64,000 nucleotides of DNA from Melioribacter sp051488685. Its GTDB lineage: Bacteria > Bacteroidota > Ignavibacteria > Ignavibacteriales > Melioribacteraceae. Of the stretch, positions 1 to 6,780 are shown one piece after another (position 1 is the stretch's first letter; each line of letters opens with the position of its first letter). A program made the translations under genes and the position numbers. The DNA lies in contig NZ_JBPSEH010000004.1 of assembly GCF_051488685.1 (NCBI RefSeq), forward strand, positions 124,001 through 188,000, read 5' to 3'. Below the pieces are notes generated by a model. It was not told the DNA's origin, did no database searches, and was given only the letters and a program-made list of their open reading frames with translations.

Positions 1-2
1 AT

Positions 3-212
3 TCCACTCCATCATTTTTTAGGATTAGAACAGCAGAAAATTTCAGGTGGGAATATCGGGTAAAAGGAGAAATATCCTCTCTTGTAGGAATGACATATAA
101 TACAGGCAACTATTTTGAAAAAGAATTTTATAGTTATAATCCTGCATTTATTAAAAACGAATTAAAAAAGAAATTGATATCAAACCATGAAAGGGGTATG
201 TATGTACACTAA
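3..212 (+). CDS. 3' end of an unrecognised gene (partial at window start)
   Basis: Frame 3 is open from the first bases of the window to the TAA at 210-212, giving about 69 residues of a protein whose start lies outside. The residues alternate aromatic and charged positions (FRWEYRVKG, FYSYNPAF) and end in a lysine-rich stretch (KNELKKKL). I recognise no family. The stop overlaps the first codons of the following lipoprotein gene by 11 bases, which suggests translational coupling and supports this frame being real. The call rests only on the open frame and that overlap. Confidence 0.5.
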   Translation, partial: STPSFFRIRTAENFRWEYRVKGEISSLVGMTYNTGNYFEKEFYSYNPAFIKNELKKKLISNHERGMYVH

Positions 213-1530
213 AAAATCATTATTTGCTTCAATAATCCTTTCCATATTTCTTGTGTTTGCACTGATTGCTTACACAGGATGTGAGGGTACCAAAACAGAG
301 CCGATAGTTAATGCTCCTCCAACACCTGTTGAACCGACTGCACCTCTGGTTCTAAACGGCTATGTAAAAGATGCTGTAACTCTTGGTGGAATTCAGGGAG
401 CTACAGTTATTTTAGCAAATGAATCTGGAGAAATATTAACTACTCTTGCTACAGACAATACTGGCAATTATCAATATGACGTTTCCAATGTCCCAGGCGC
501 TAAACTAAAAGTCAGTGCAGTGGCAGCATCATACGGCGCTAAAAAGGTAACAGCGACAATTGATAAGAATAATTATATAGCGCAGGTGCCTACTGCTTAT
601 TTAATTAAATTGAAATCGGTGACCAAATCGGTTTCAGCTACAAATGGAGGGCAGGTTGGTACAACTACTACTGAAGCTGTAACAACAAAACAAGTTTCGG
701 TTGATGTCCCTGCTGGAGCATTATCATCCGATACGCAGATATCTGTTGCACCTATTACATCAAACAATGTTGTGCCTTTGCCTGCAACATCTAATAAAGT
801 TATAACTGCAGCTGCAAATTTTGAACCGACAGGGATTACATTTGCAAAACCTGTTACCGTTTCTTTCCCTCTGCCTTATATTTCGACCCCAGGGAAAGCG
901 TTATCTGTATACAGATTAAACCCATCCACTCTTGAATGGGAAGTAAAGGGGACTGCTACGGTTGATGCTGAAGGTACTTCTGCATCAACTCAAATTACAG
1001 GTTTCTCATCCTGGACTGTTGCTGACAATGGTACATTTTCAATTTCGAGTGTAAACACCAACGAGCCTGATGCAAACGAACAGGTAGTTGCTAAGGGAAA
1101 TACAATAAGTCACTCATACACGCCGATTTTGAACATAACGCCACTATCTGGAACCGTCAGTGAAAGTTGGGTGCGTAACTTAATTTCTCAGATTGATGTG
1201 TTTGGTGATTATGATCTACGCTATGACGAAAATGGAAATATCCTTGCAGTAACGATAAGTTATACTGCTTCGCCTCAACCTGCATTACCGGACGAATATC
1301 AAGACGACCTGGATGGTGACGGAACAAGAGACCATTATAATCCGGAATTCCCAACTCAAAGGGGTACGTGGGTATGGTCAGCGGTTGTTCAGCGTTTTAA
1401 AGTAGTTGTAACAGGGACTCTTAACGCTGGCGAAACTTCTGCTCGGATTACTGCAAATCTGAAAGTCTATAAAAAAGTAAGAGATCAATGGGTATGGGTT
1501 CCGAAACATGATCAGGGGGCTGGAGGCTGA
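202..1530 (+). CDS. Secreted lipoprotein with carboxypeptidase-regulatory-like and ZU5-like domains
   Basis: This is a 442-residue envelope lipoprotein of unknown role. The start at 202 is preferred to the in-frame ATG at 187 because AAAGGGG at 190-196 sits five bases before it. It also gives a clean lipoprotein signal: Lys-Lys, a hydrophobic run, then the lipobox AYTGC with Cys27 as the lipidated residue. Residues about 45-120 look like a CarboxypepD_reg/Big-type fold (LNGYVKDA, GGIQGATVILAN, TDNTGNYQYDV). Residues about 145-270 resemble a ZU5-like segment (GGQVGTT, VDVPAGALSSDTQISV, PVTVSFPLPY). The last third is Ser/Thr-rich with an acidic stretch DEYQDDLDGDGTRDHY that could bind calcium. 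Such modules are usually structural or adhesive. No catalytic motif is visible. Confidence 0.75.
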   Translation: MYTKKSLFASIILSIFLVFALIAYTGCEGTKTEPIVNAPPTPVEPTAPLVLNGYVKDAVTLGGIQGATVILANESGEILTTLATDNTGNYQYDVSNVPGAKLKVSAVAASYGAKKVTATIDKNNYIAQVPTAYLIKLKSVTKSVSATNGGQVGTTTTEAVTTKQVSVDVPAGALSSDTQISVAPITSNNVVPLPATSNKVITAAANFEPTGITFAKPVTVSFPLPYISTPGKALSVYRLNPSTLEWEVKGTATVDAEGTSASTQITGFSSWTVADNGTFSISSVNTNEPDANEQVVAKGNTISHSYTPILNITPLSGTVSESWVRNLISQIDVFGDYDLRYDENGNILAVTISYTASPQPALPDEYQDDLDGDGTRDHYNPEFPTQRGTWVWSAVVQRFKVVVTGTLNAGETSARITANLKVYKKVRDQWVWVPKHDQGAGG

Positions 1531-1542
1531 TTTTAAAATTAA

Positions 1543-1575
1543 GAGCGCCTGATAAATTTACAGGCGCTCCTTTTT
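1543..1575 (+). terminator. Rho-independent terminator after the lipoprotein gene
   Basis: A 9-bp perfect stem (GAGCGCCTG at 1543-1551 with CAGGCGCTC at 1561-1569) encloses a 9-base A/T loop and is followed by C and five T. It lies 12 bases past the stop of the lipoprotein gene. The stretch from 1576 to 1730 shows no gene or convincing signal. Confidence 0.85.
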
Positions 1576-1730
1576 AGATGCATTTTACTCCTTTAAATTG
1601 CCGTTGTCTTCTCTTTTAATTAATAGATAGTATTATTCCTGAGGGACAAGAAATTTGATTAAATATCCGTTAAAGACTTTAAATAATGTTGAATAGATAA
1701 ACGATAAGTAAAAATATAAAGGTTGGAGAA

Positions 1731-1946
1731 TCATTTAACACGGCGTTTTTTGATTTTATGACTAATGGCTTCTGATCTGGAGGTAAATTCTTTAAAGAAG
1801 ACGAGCTTCCATGGTTTGCCGGAATTAGTAGATTTGGATTGTCCGGAATTGTGTTCAGTTAGACGTCTATTGATGTCGTTTGTGGAACCGACGTAAAATC
1901 TGTTCTTTGAAGGACTGAAAATAATATATGTAAAAAAAGTTTCCAT
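1731..1946 (-). pseudogene. Decayed GIY-YIG endonuclease ORF (copy C)
   Basis: This is a 71-residue copy of the same URI/YhbQ-like GIY-YIG protein found in copies A and B. The N-terminal two thirds match copy B closely, with one Leu-to-Phe change in the VFFKEF segment. It then loses six bases relative to the others, so the helix carrying the catalytic glutamate (NLEIKIKKRG in A and B) becomes SHKIKKRR. The frame ends early at a TGA. The YVG and Arg motifs remain but the glutamate is gone, so nuclease activity is unlikely. It lies furthest from the tRNA and looks like the oldest unit. Confidence 0.7.
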
Positions 1947-1957
1947 TGAAGATCTTG

Positions 1958-2018
1958 TCGGGGTGGAGAGATTCGAACTGTTGACCTTGGCGCCTCGGGC
2001 GCCACGCGCTAACCGGGC
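1958..2018 (-). pseudogene. tRNA-Pro remnant (outer copy)
   Basis: The minus strand carries the D-loop to 3' end of a tRNA-Pro-like gene. CCCGGTTAGCGCG, TTCGAATCTCTC and CACCCCGA are identical to the intact tRNA at 2580-2654. The 5' acceptor strand and the D-stem 5' half are missing, replaced by GIY-YIG coding sequence. The T-stem is unpaired (AACAG against CTCTC). The anticodon arm is replaced by the palindrome TGGCGCC-CGA-GGCGCCA, which places C rather than the invariant U at position 33. It cannot fold as a working tRNA. Confidence 0.8.
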
Positions 2019-2257
2019 ATAATGTCGTCGAGGAATCTTTTGATGCCACGTTTTTTGATTTTGATTTCAAGATTAATGGCATCGGATCGAGAGGTAAATT
2101 CTTTAAGGAAGACGAGCTTCCATGGTTTGCCGGAATTAGTAGATTTGGATTGTCCGGAATTGTGTTCAGTTAGACGTCTATTGATGTCGTTTGTGGAACC
2201 GACGTAAAATCTGTTCTTTGAAGGACTGAAAATAATATATGTAAAAAAAGTTTCCAT
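2009..2257 (-). CDS. GIY-YIG endonuclease-like protein (copy B)
   Basis: This 82-residue protein is a single GIY-YIG nuclease domain of the small URI/YhbQ class. The motifs are FTYII (GIY), FYVGST (YIG), the conserved Arg in NRRLTEHNSG, and Glu in NLEIKIKKRGIKRFL. The start ATG is 12 bases past the CACCCCGA end of a pseudo-tRNA, with no visible Shine-Dalgarno. The last codons, ATG CCC GGT TAG, are tRNA D-loop sequence, so the protein's C-terminus and stop are supplied by the next tRNA remnant. It differs from copy A at two residues. The biological substrate is unknown. Transcription presumably comes through from the tRNA-Pro promoter. Confidence 0.7.
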   Translation of the reverse strand: METFFTYIIFSPSKNRFYVGSTNDINRRLTEHNSGQSKSTNSGKPWKLVFLKEFTSRSDAINLEIKIKKRGIKRFLDDIMPG

Positions 2258-2268
2258 TGAAGATCTTG

Positions 2269-2329
2269 TCGGGGTGGAGAGATTCGAACTGTTGACCTTG
2301 GCGCCTCGGGCGCCACGCGCTAACCGGGC
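2269..2329 (-). pseudogene. tRNA-Pro remnant (inner copy)
   Basis: This is identical to the remnant 311 bp away, including the palindromic anticodon-arm replacement and the broken T-stem. It lies between GIY-YIG copies A and B and overlaps the last codons of copy A. It lacks the 5' acceptor strand, so it cannot be a tRNA. It could still form the strong GGCGCC/GGCGCC hairpin in RNA. Confidence 0.8.
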
Positions 2330-2568
2330 ATAACGTCGTCGAGGAATCTTTTGATGCCACGTTTTTTGATTTTGATTTCAAGATTAATGGCATCGGATCG
2401 AGAGGTAAATTCTTTAAGGAAGACGAGCTTCCATGGTTTGCCGGAATTAGTAGATTTGGATTGTCCGGAGTTGTGTTCAGTTAAACGTCTATCGATGTCG
2501 TTTGTGGAGCCGACGTAAAATCTGTTCTTTGAAGGACTGAAAATAATATATGTAAAAAAAGTTTCCAT
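2320..2568 (-). CDS. GIY-YIG endonuclease-like protein (copy A)
   Basis: This is the tRNA-proximal 82-residue GIY-YIG domain protein. All expected residues are visible: Tyr in TYII, Tyr and Gly in FYVG, Arg in DRRLTEHNSG, and the metal-ligand Glu in NLEIKIKK. It begins 12 bases after the 3' end of the intact tRNA-Pro gene, too close for its own promoter, so it is probably co-transcribed with the tRNA and released by tRNA 3' processing. The stop codon is the TAG of a tRNA D-loop. It differs from copy B by Asp/Asn at residue 25 and Val/Ile near residue 79. Small GIY-YIG proteins of this type are common in Bacteroidota, and their cellular role is not settled. Confidence 0.75.
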   Translation of the reverse strand: METFFTYIIFSPSKNRFYVGSTNDIDRRLTEHNSGQSKSTNSGKPWKLVFLKEFTSRSDAINLEIKIKKRGIKRFLDDVMPG

Positions 2569-2579
2569 TGAAGATCTTG

Positions 2580-2654
2580 TCGGGGTGGAGAGATTCGAAC
2601 TCTCGACCTCTTCGTCCCGAACGAAGCGCGCTAACCGGGCTGCGCTACACCCCG
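2580..2654 (-). tRNA. tRNA-Pro (anticodon CGG)
   Basis: The minus strand folds as a complete cloverleaf. The acceptor CGGGGTG pairs with CACCCCG, with discriminator A. The D-arm is closed by GCGC/GCGC. The anticodon stem CTTCG/CGAAG holds loop TTCGGGA, and T-stem GAGAG/CTCTC holds loop TTCGAAT. Bases 34-36 are CGG, so it reads CCG proline codons. CCA is not encoded. The gene heads the GIY-YIG array, and its 3' half is the source of the tRNA remnants there. Confidence 0.95.
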
Positions 2655-2669
2655 ACTTAAATGGACAAG

Positions 2670-2677
2670 CAAAAATA
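2670..2677 (-). promoter_or_regulatory. Candidate Bacteroidota-type -10/-7 element for tRNA-Pro
   Basis: The minus strand reads TATTTTTG, matching the TAnnTTTG element of Bacteroidota housekeeping promoters. It ends 16 bases before the tRNA 5' end, a fitting distance for a start just upstream. A TTGGTT further upstream could be the distal element, but the spacing (19) is not ideal. Confidence 0.45.
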
Positions 2678-2727
2678 TAACTTTTTTTAATAATTTAAAA
2701 CCAATAACCTCGAAAAGGGGAGGATGT

Positions 2728-3813
2728 ATGAAAAAAATAATCACTATTCTATTTCTTTTAGTGCTTTTTGTCGTTCAATCTGTAAACGCTCAGTTATCTA
2801 AAAATAGCTGGGCAGTAGGTGTTGGATTTGACTATCCTCGATATGTAAATTCCAATATAACTGCCACAAACGCTAATTATGGTGCTTACTTATCGATTCA
2901 AAGGAATTTTTCAGAACATGTGGGGCTTCGACTCTCGGGTGAATATCTTCATCTGGAAGGAGAATGGGGAACACCAGTTACTACTACACTTAACAATACG
3001 ATCACAGGTGATTTGAATCTTCTCTATTATCTTGCTCCATGTGAGCCGGTATCTCCATATCTTAGTGTCGGCGGCGGTGTAGCATATCGAATGCTTACAG
3101 ATCAAGCTACGCCTGGAGTGGAAGATAATGCCGCAAGCGGTTTATTCAATGCTGGATTGGGTGTCGAGTGGTGTCTGAGTGCTGACTTTAAATTAGTAAC
3201 AGAGGGAAATTACAACCTCGTGGCCAACTCGGAATTTGATGGTGCCCTCGGTGTGGGGGAAATCAATGGTAAAGATTCTTATTTGACAGCTAAAATTGGC
3301 GTTCTCTACTATTTCAAAAAAGGAGAGCCTTCAAAACTGTGTAATCTTTATTCTGGTCTGAGCGTAGAAGAGAAAGCACTGCCTATCGATTATGCACGCA
3401 TTGAAGAAATTGTTCAAAGATATATTCCGAAAGAAGTGGTTAAAGAAGTTGTTGTAGAAAAACCGACCAAAGAAGAAAAAAGATGGATTCTTGTAGGCGT
3501 AAATTTTGAATTTAATAGTGCTGAATTGACTGCAGAATCATATCCCATTCTCTATGACGCTGTAAAAACACTGCTTGCTAATCCCGATATGAAAGTTGAA
3601 ATCCAAGGCTATACCGATAATATCGGCTCCGAAGAGTATAATAAAAAGTTATCTCAAAAAAGAGCCGATGCAGTTAAAAATTATTTGATTGCCAAAGGCG
3701 TAAACGGTGATAGATTGACTTCAGTTGGTTACGGCGAGAGCAATCCAATCGCAGATAATAAAACCGCAGAAGGTAGGGCAGCCAATCGAAGAATTGAATT
3801 TGTAATAAGATAA
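2728..3813 (+). CDS. OmpA family outer-membrane protein
   Basis: This 361-residue protein has three parts. A signal peptide (LVLFVVQSVNAQ) is followed by an N-terminal barrel of about 180 residues with alternating strands (LGVEWCLSADFKLVTEGNYNLV, LTAKIGVLYYF). After a linker rich in Val/Lys/Glu comes a C-terminal OmpA-like peptidoglycan-binding domain from about residue 255 (VNFEFNSAELT, VEIQGYTDNIGS, LSQKRADAVKNYL, RRIEFVI). Asp in GYTDN and Arg in NRRIEF are the usual diaminopimelate contacts. It should anchor the outer membrane to peptidoglycan. The ATG follows AAGGGGAGG by a few bases. Both arms of a strong terminator follow the gene. Confidence 0.9.
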   Translation: MKKIITILFLLVLFVVQSVNAQLSKNSWAVGVGFDYPRYVNSNITATNANYGAYLSIQRNFSEHVGLRLSGEYLHLEGEWGTPVTTTLNNTITGDLNLLYYLAPCEPVSPYLSVGGGVAYRMLTDQATPGVEDNAASGLFNAGLGVEWCLSADFKLVTEGNYNLVANSEFDGALGVGEINGKDSYLTAKIGVLYYFKKGEPSKLCNLYSGLSVEEKALPIDYARIEEIVQRYIPKEVVKEVVVEKPTKEEKRWILVGVNFEFNSAELTAESYPILYDAVKTLLANPDMKVEIQGYTDNIGSEEYNKKLSQKRADAVKNYLIAKGVNGDRLTSVGYGESNPIADNKTAEGRAANRRIEFVIR

Positions 3814-3825
3814 CTTTCTAATTGT

Positions 3826-3863
3826 ATGAGAGAAGCCCTTTGCGACTTCTCTCATTTTGTTTT
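3826..3863 (+). terminator. Rho-independent terminator after the OmpA gene
   Basis: ATGAGAGAAG (3826-3835) pairs with CTTCTCTCAT (3846-3855), ten perfect pairs with a 10-base loop, followed by TTTTGTTTT. It lies 12 bases after the stop. An in-frame ATG for the next gene falls inside this stem, which argues against that ATG being the real start. Confidence 0.85.
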
Positions 3864-3915
3864 ATTTAAATTTTTCTTAATTTTTCATTTAGAACAACGG
3901 AATCGAAGAGGTCCT

Positions 3916-5937
3916 GTGAACTATCGATATTGGCTCTTCAGCATTTTAGTATTTCTCTTGATTTCTTTCTACACTTTTACCTCATTTTACAACGACGAGA
4001 AAAATAACGTCATCAAAAATTCTTACCGCCTTCAAAACATTCACGCGCGACAAACTTCATTGTCATTTCAAGAAATGTTCGAAGACTGGAAAAGCATTTT
4101 GAATTATCTTGCAGCTGATGAGGACATTATTAAAATAAATGAACGTGGTAAAGAGGAGTTAAGATTTTTGTACAAAAATTTGAGCAGTGAATTAAAGAGC
4201 ATTACACGCGTAGGACCGGACGGAAGAATTTCTTTTACAGTTCCTTATGAAGAAGCAATTGGTATGGACATTTCTTCTCAGGAACACATCCAAGAAATCT
4301 TTAAAAATAAAAAAACTGTTATAAGCGACGTATTTTTAACCGTTCAGGGCTTTTATGCCATCGGAATTCACGTGCCCGTCTTCAGAAAAAATAAATTCGA
4401 TGGCACAATTGCTTTCGTGCTAAACTTCGAAAAAATAGCCGAGAATTTTGTTAGAGATGTAAGAATAGGTAAAAGTGGTTATGTGTTGTTACTAAGTCGA
4501 AACGGCACCGAACTTTATTGTCCTCAGCGGAAACATGTGGGCAATAATATCAAAAAGAGAATACATGACGATCCAGATTTTGAAGCTATGATTAAAAATA
4601 TGCTCACCGGTAAGCAAGGTACTTCCGTATTTTTCTATGATCATGTTTCTGAATCGTACCGTAAAATGCATGCTTTTTATATGCCAATCTATCTCGACGG
4701 AATCCACTGGTCGATGGCTGTTATAATATCTGAAGATGAATTAATTGCCGGACTTTCCAACTTCAGAAACAAGTTGATGATACTTATCGGTGTTATTTTT
4801 TTGGGAGCTATTTTGCTATCATATTATGCCTTCAAAGCGTGGGGTTTAGCTAAAGAAACAAAAGAAAGAAAAAAAATTGAGGCAAAATTCCGTGCTATGC
4901 TCAGTAATTCCAACGATATCTTTATGCTTGTTGATCCCTCCGGGATTATTCTTTATGTCAGCCCGGCTATTGAAATGCTTACAAATTTTGAAAGAACAGA
5001 CATTGAGAATTCATCGTTCAAAAAATTTATTCATCCAGATGACCTCGATAACGTTATGCAAGTTTGGGAGCAAGCGCTACAAAATGAAAAAATTGGTTTC
5101 AGGGTTGAATACAGGGCTTTAAAGAAAGACGGAAATTATATCTGGCTGGAAGCAGTAGGTAGAAATTTCCTATCGGATGAAAACCTCAATGCAATAGTTG
5201 TTAATATTAGAGATATTACTCAAAGAAGAATTAAAGACGAAGAAATACGTCAGAAAAATGAAGAGATTACAAGTTTTATATACAGCGTGTCCCATGATTT
5301 AAAGAGCCCAGTTATAACAATTCGCAGTTTTGTCGATTATATGAAAGAAGATCTGGAAAGAAACGACTTCCAGAGGTTATCAGATGATCTCATTTATATC
5401 GAAAAAGCATCAGAAAAGATGAGTTATTTGATTGAAGATTTGATAGAGCTTTCGCGACTTGGACGAGTAAGCTATAAAACGGAAGAACTACTTTTACAGG
5501 ATGTGATTAATGAATCATTAGACATTCTTGCTGGATTGATAAAAGATAAAAATATTGCTATCGAAGTCACTGAAAAACCTGTAGTTATCTTTGGTGATCG
5601 GGAAAATCTAATCGAAGTTTTTCAAAACTTGCTTGAAAATGCCATCAAATTTACTTCTGACTGTGAGCGCCCTCACATCGAAGTTGGCATCAAGGAAAGT
5701 GAAGAAATAATTATCTATATTAAAGACAACGGTATAGGAATCGAACCAGAATATCAGAATAAACTTTTCGGATTGTTCGAAAAATTGCATAATAATTACG
5801 AAGGAACGGGTTTGGGATTAACAATTGTGAAAAAAATAATCGAAATACATGGGGGCAAAATATGGATTGAATCAGATGGACTGAACAAAGGAACAACTGT
5901 ATTCATTACCCTTCCCAAAACAAAAATAAGGGGGTAA
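3916..5937 (+). CDS. Membrane PAS-domain sensor histidine kinase
   Basis: A 673-residue sensor kinase. I place the start at GTG 3916: GAAGAGG lies four bases upstream and the protein then opens directly with a transmembrane helix (WLFSILVFLLISFYTF), whereas the in-frame ATG at 3826 lies inside a terminator stem. Order of parts: helix 1; a dCache-like sensory region of about 250 residues; helix 2 (LIGVIFLGAILLSYYAF); a PAS domain (NSNDIFMLVDPSGIILYVSP); a HisKA dimerisation helix with His460 in SVSHDLKSP; and an HATPase domain with N box NLLENAIKFT, DNGIGI and GTGLGLTIVKKI. The adjacent response regulator, one base downstream, is its probable partner. The ligand cannot be read from sequence. 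Confidence 0.9.
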   Translation: MNYRYWLFSILVFLLISFYTFTSFYNDEKNNVIKNSYRLQNIHARQTSLSFQEMFEDWKSILNYLAADEDIIKINERGKEELRFLYKNLSSELKSITRVGPDGRISFTVPYEEAIGMDISSQEHIQEIFKNKKTVISDVFLTVQGFYAIGIHVPVFRKNKFDGTIAFVLNFEKIAENFVRDVRIGKSGYVLLLSRNGTELYCPQRKHVGNNIKKRIHDDPDFEAMIKNMLTGKQGTSVFFYDHVSESYRKMHAFYMPIYLDGIHWSMAVIISEDELIAGLSNFRNKLMILIGVIFLGAILLSYYAFKAWGLAKETKERKKIEAKFRAMLSNSNDIFMLVDPSGIILYVSPAIEMLTNFERTDIENSSFKKFIHPDDLDNVMQVWEQALQNEKIGFRVEYRALKKDGNYIWLEAVGRNFLSDENLNAIVVNIRDITQRRIKDEEIRQKNEEITSFIYSVSHDLKSPVITIRSFVDYMKEDLERNDFQRLSDDLIYIEKASEKMSYLIEDLIELSRLGRVSYKTEELLLQDVINESLDILAGLIKDKNIAIEVTEKPVVIFGDRENLIEVFQNLLENAIKFTSDCERPHIEVGIKESEEIIIYIKDNGIGIEPEYQNKLFGLFEKLHNNYEGTGLGLTIVKKIIEIHGGKIWIESDGLNKGTTVFITLPKTKIRG

Positions 5938-5938
5938 T

Positions 5939-6382
5939 ATGAAAAAAAGGACTGCAGTTATCCTATTAATTGAAGATGATTTTGCTCATGCAGAAATCGT
6001 GAAAAGAAGTATCGAAAACTCTGAATTTAAAATTGATCTAATTCACCTTTTCGATGGAAAAGAGGGGCTCGATTTCATTTTCAAAGCAGGAAAGTATACC
6101 GAAAACAATATTCAACCTGATATTATCCTGCTCGATATTCGTTTACCCAGAATCAATGGTTTCGAATTTCTTCAAAAGATAAAAAACAACGATACCTTCA
6201 AAGTTATTCCGATTGTTATTTTGTCTACCTCTTCGAATCAATCGGATATCGACAAAGCTTTTGAACTTGGCGCTAACAGTTATTTAGTTAAACCCCTTAG
6301 TTTCGACCGATATAAAGGAATGTTTCAAAAATTTACTGATTATTGGATAGGAGAAAATTTTTTTCCCCAGCCTCAAATATGA
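5939..6382 (+). CDS. Single-domain response regulator (REC only, Rcp1-like)
   Basis: A 147-residue receiver domain without an output domain. Visible features are the acidic pair in LLIEDD, the phospho-acceptor Asp66 in LLDIRLPRING, Thr/Ser in LSTSS and Lys in YLVKPLS. The ATG is one base past the kinase stop and AAGGGGG lies five bases upstream, so the two are translationally coupled. Receivers of this Rcp1/CheY-like class normally act through protein contacts or relay phosphate to another protein. The target is not evident here. Confidence 0.9.
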   Translation: MKKRTAVILLIEDDFAHAEIVKRSIENSEFKIDLIHLFDGKEGLDFIFKAGKYTENNIQPDIILLDIRLPRINGFEFLQKIKNNDTFKVIPIVILSTSSNQSDIDKAFELGANSYLVKPLSFDRYKGMFQKFTDYWIGENFFPQPQI

Positions 6383-6442
6383 ATTTTTTAGTAAACTTGT
6401 CTGTTTTCTAACTATATTTGGTATAAAATTCCAGGGATTTCT

Positions 6443-6772
6443 ATGAAATATAAGAGATTCATCGCCGTTGCGACTCTGGCATTGGTTGTTTTAAGTCTAA
6501 ATGCCTGTTGCACTTGTAAAAATATTCCTTATGAAAGTGGGAAAATCAAAGGTAGTATAGTAATTATCGGAAACGAGCCTTTTTCTAAACTTGCTCTTAA
6601 AACTGACGATGATAATGTATATATTCTTAAATGTAAACCAGATGTAGAAAGAGAATTATGGAAAAAACAAGGCAATTACTATCAGGTTACTTTTAGCAAA
6701 ACCGAAAAAGGAGACAGAGCTATTGTGTTGGTTGTCGATGAAATTGTTCCTATAAACATCAATACAAAATAG
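6443..6772 (+). CDS. Small lipoprotein of unknown function
   Basis: A 109-residue protein with a signal peptide ending in the lipobox LNAC (Cys22), followed at once by CTC. The mature part is beta-rich (GKIKGSIVIIG, KLALKTDDDNVYILKC, YYQVTFSKT), about the size of a single OB-like barrel as in the C-terminal part of NlpE. That resemblance is weak. It lies nine bases before a secreted metalloprotease and may be co-transcribed with it. No function is assigned. Confidence 0.65.
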   Translation: MKYKRFIAVATLALVVLSLNACCTCKNIPYESGKIKGSIVIIGNEPFSKLALKTDDDNVYILKCKPDVERELWKKQGNYYQVTFSKTEKGDRAIVLVVDEIVPININTK

Positions 6773-6780
6773 GTAGTAAT

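Larger units (their letters stand above)
1731..2579 (-). repeat. 311-bp tandem array of GIY-YIG ORF plus tRNA 3'-end units
   Basis: The string GATCTTGTCGGGGTGGAG recurs at 1951, 2262 and 2573, exactly 311 bp apart. Read on the minus strand, each unit is the 3' part of a tRNA-Pro-like sequence, a 12-base spacer, and a GIY-YIG ORF of 82 codons. The two units nearest the intact tRNA are almost identical, including silent positions. The outermost unit (1731-1957) keeps the first part of the ORF but diverges and shortens at its 3' end. The order on the minus strand is tRNA-Pro, ORF A, pseudo-tRNA, ORF B, pseudo-tRNA, ORF C. The near identity implies recent duplication or gene conversion. Confidence 0.9.

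Noticed and set aside
1958..2018. Functional second tRNA (anticodon CGA or other)
   Set aside because: There is no 5' acceptor strand, the T-stem is unpaired, and C stands at position 33.
1867..2393. Two 71-codon frames reading through the tRNA remnants in another minus-strand frame, and a plus-strand frame at 2022-2207
   Set aside because: They are by-products of the 311-bp repeat: their sequences translate tRNA and the antisense or shifted GIY-YIG gene and show no domain.
1731..2654. CRISPR array or insertion sequence
   Set aside because: Units are 311 bp without short repeats and spacers, and there is no transposase or terminal inverted repeat.
3826..3915. N-terminal extension of the histidine kinase from ATG 3826
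   Set aside because: The ATG lies in the stem of the OmpA gene terminator and has no ribosome site; GTG 3916 has GAAGAGG and opens directly at the membrane helix.
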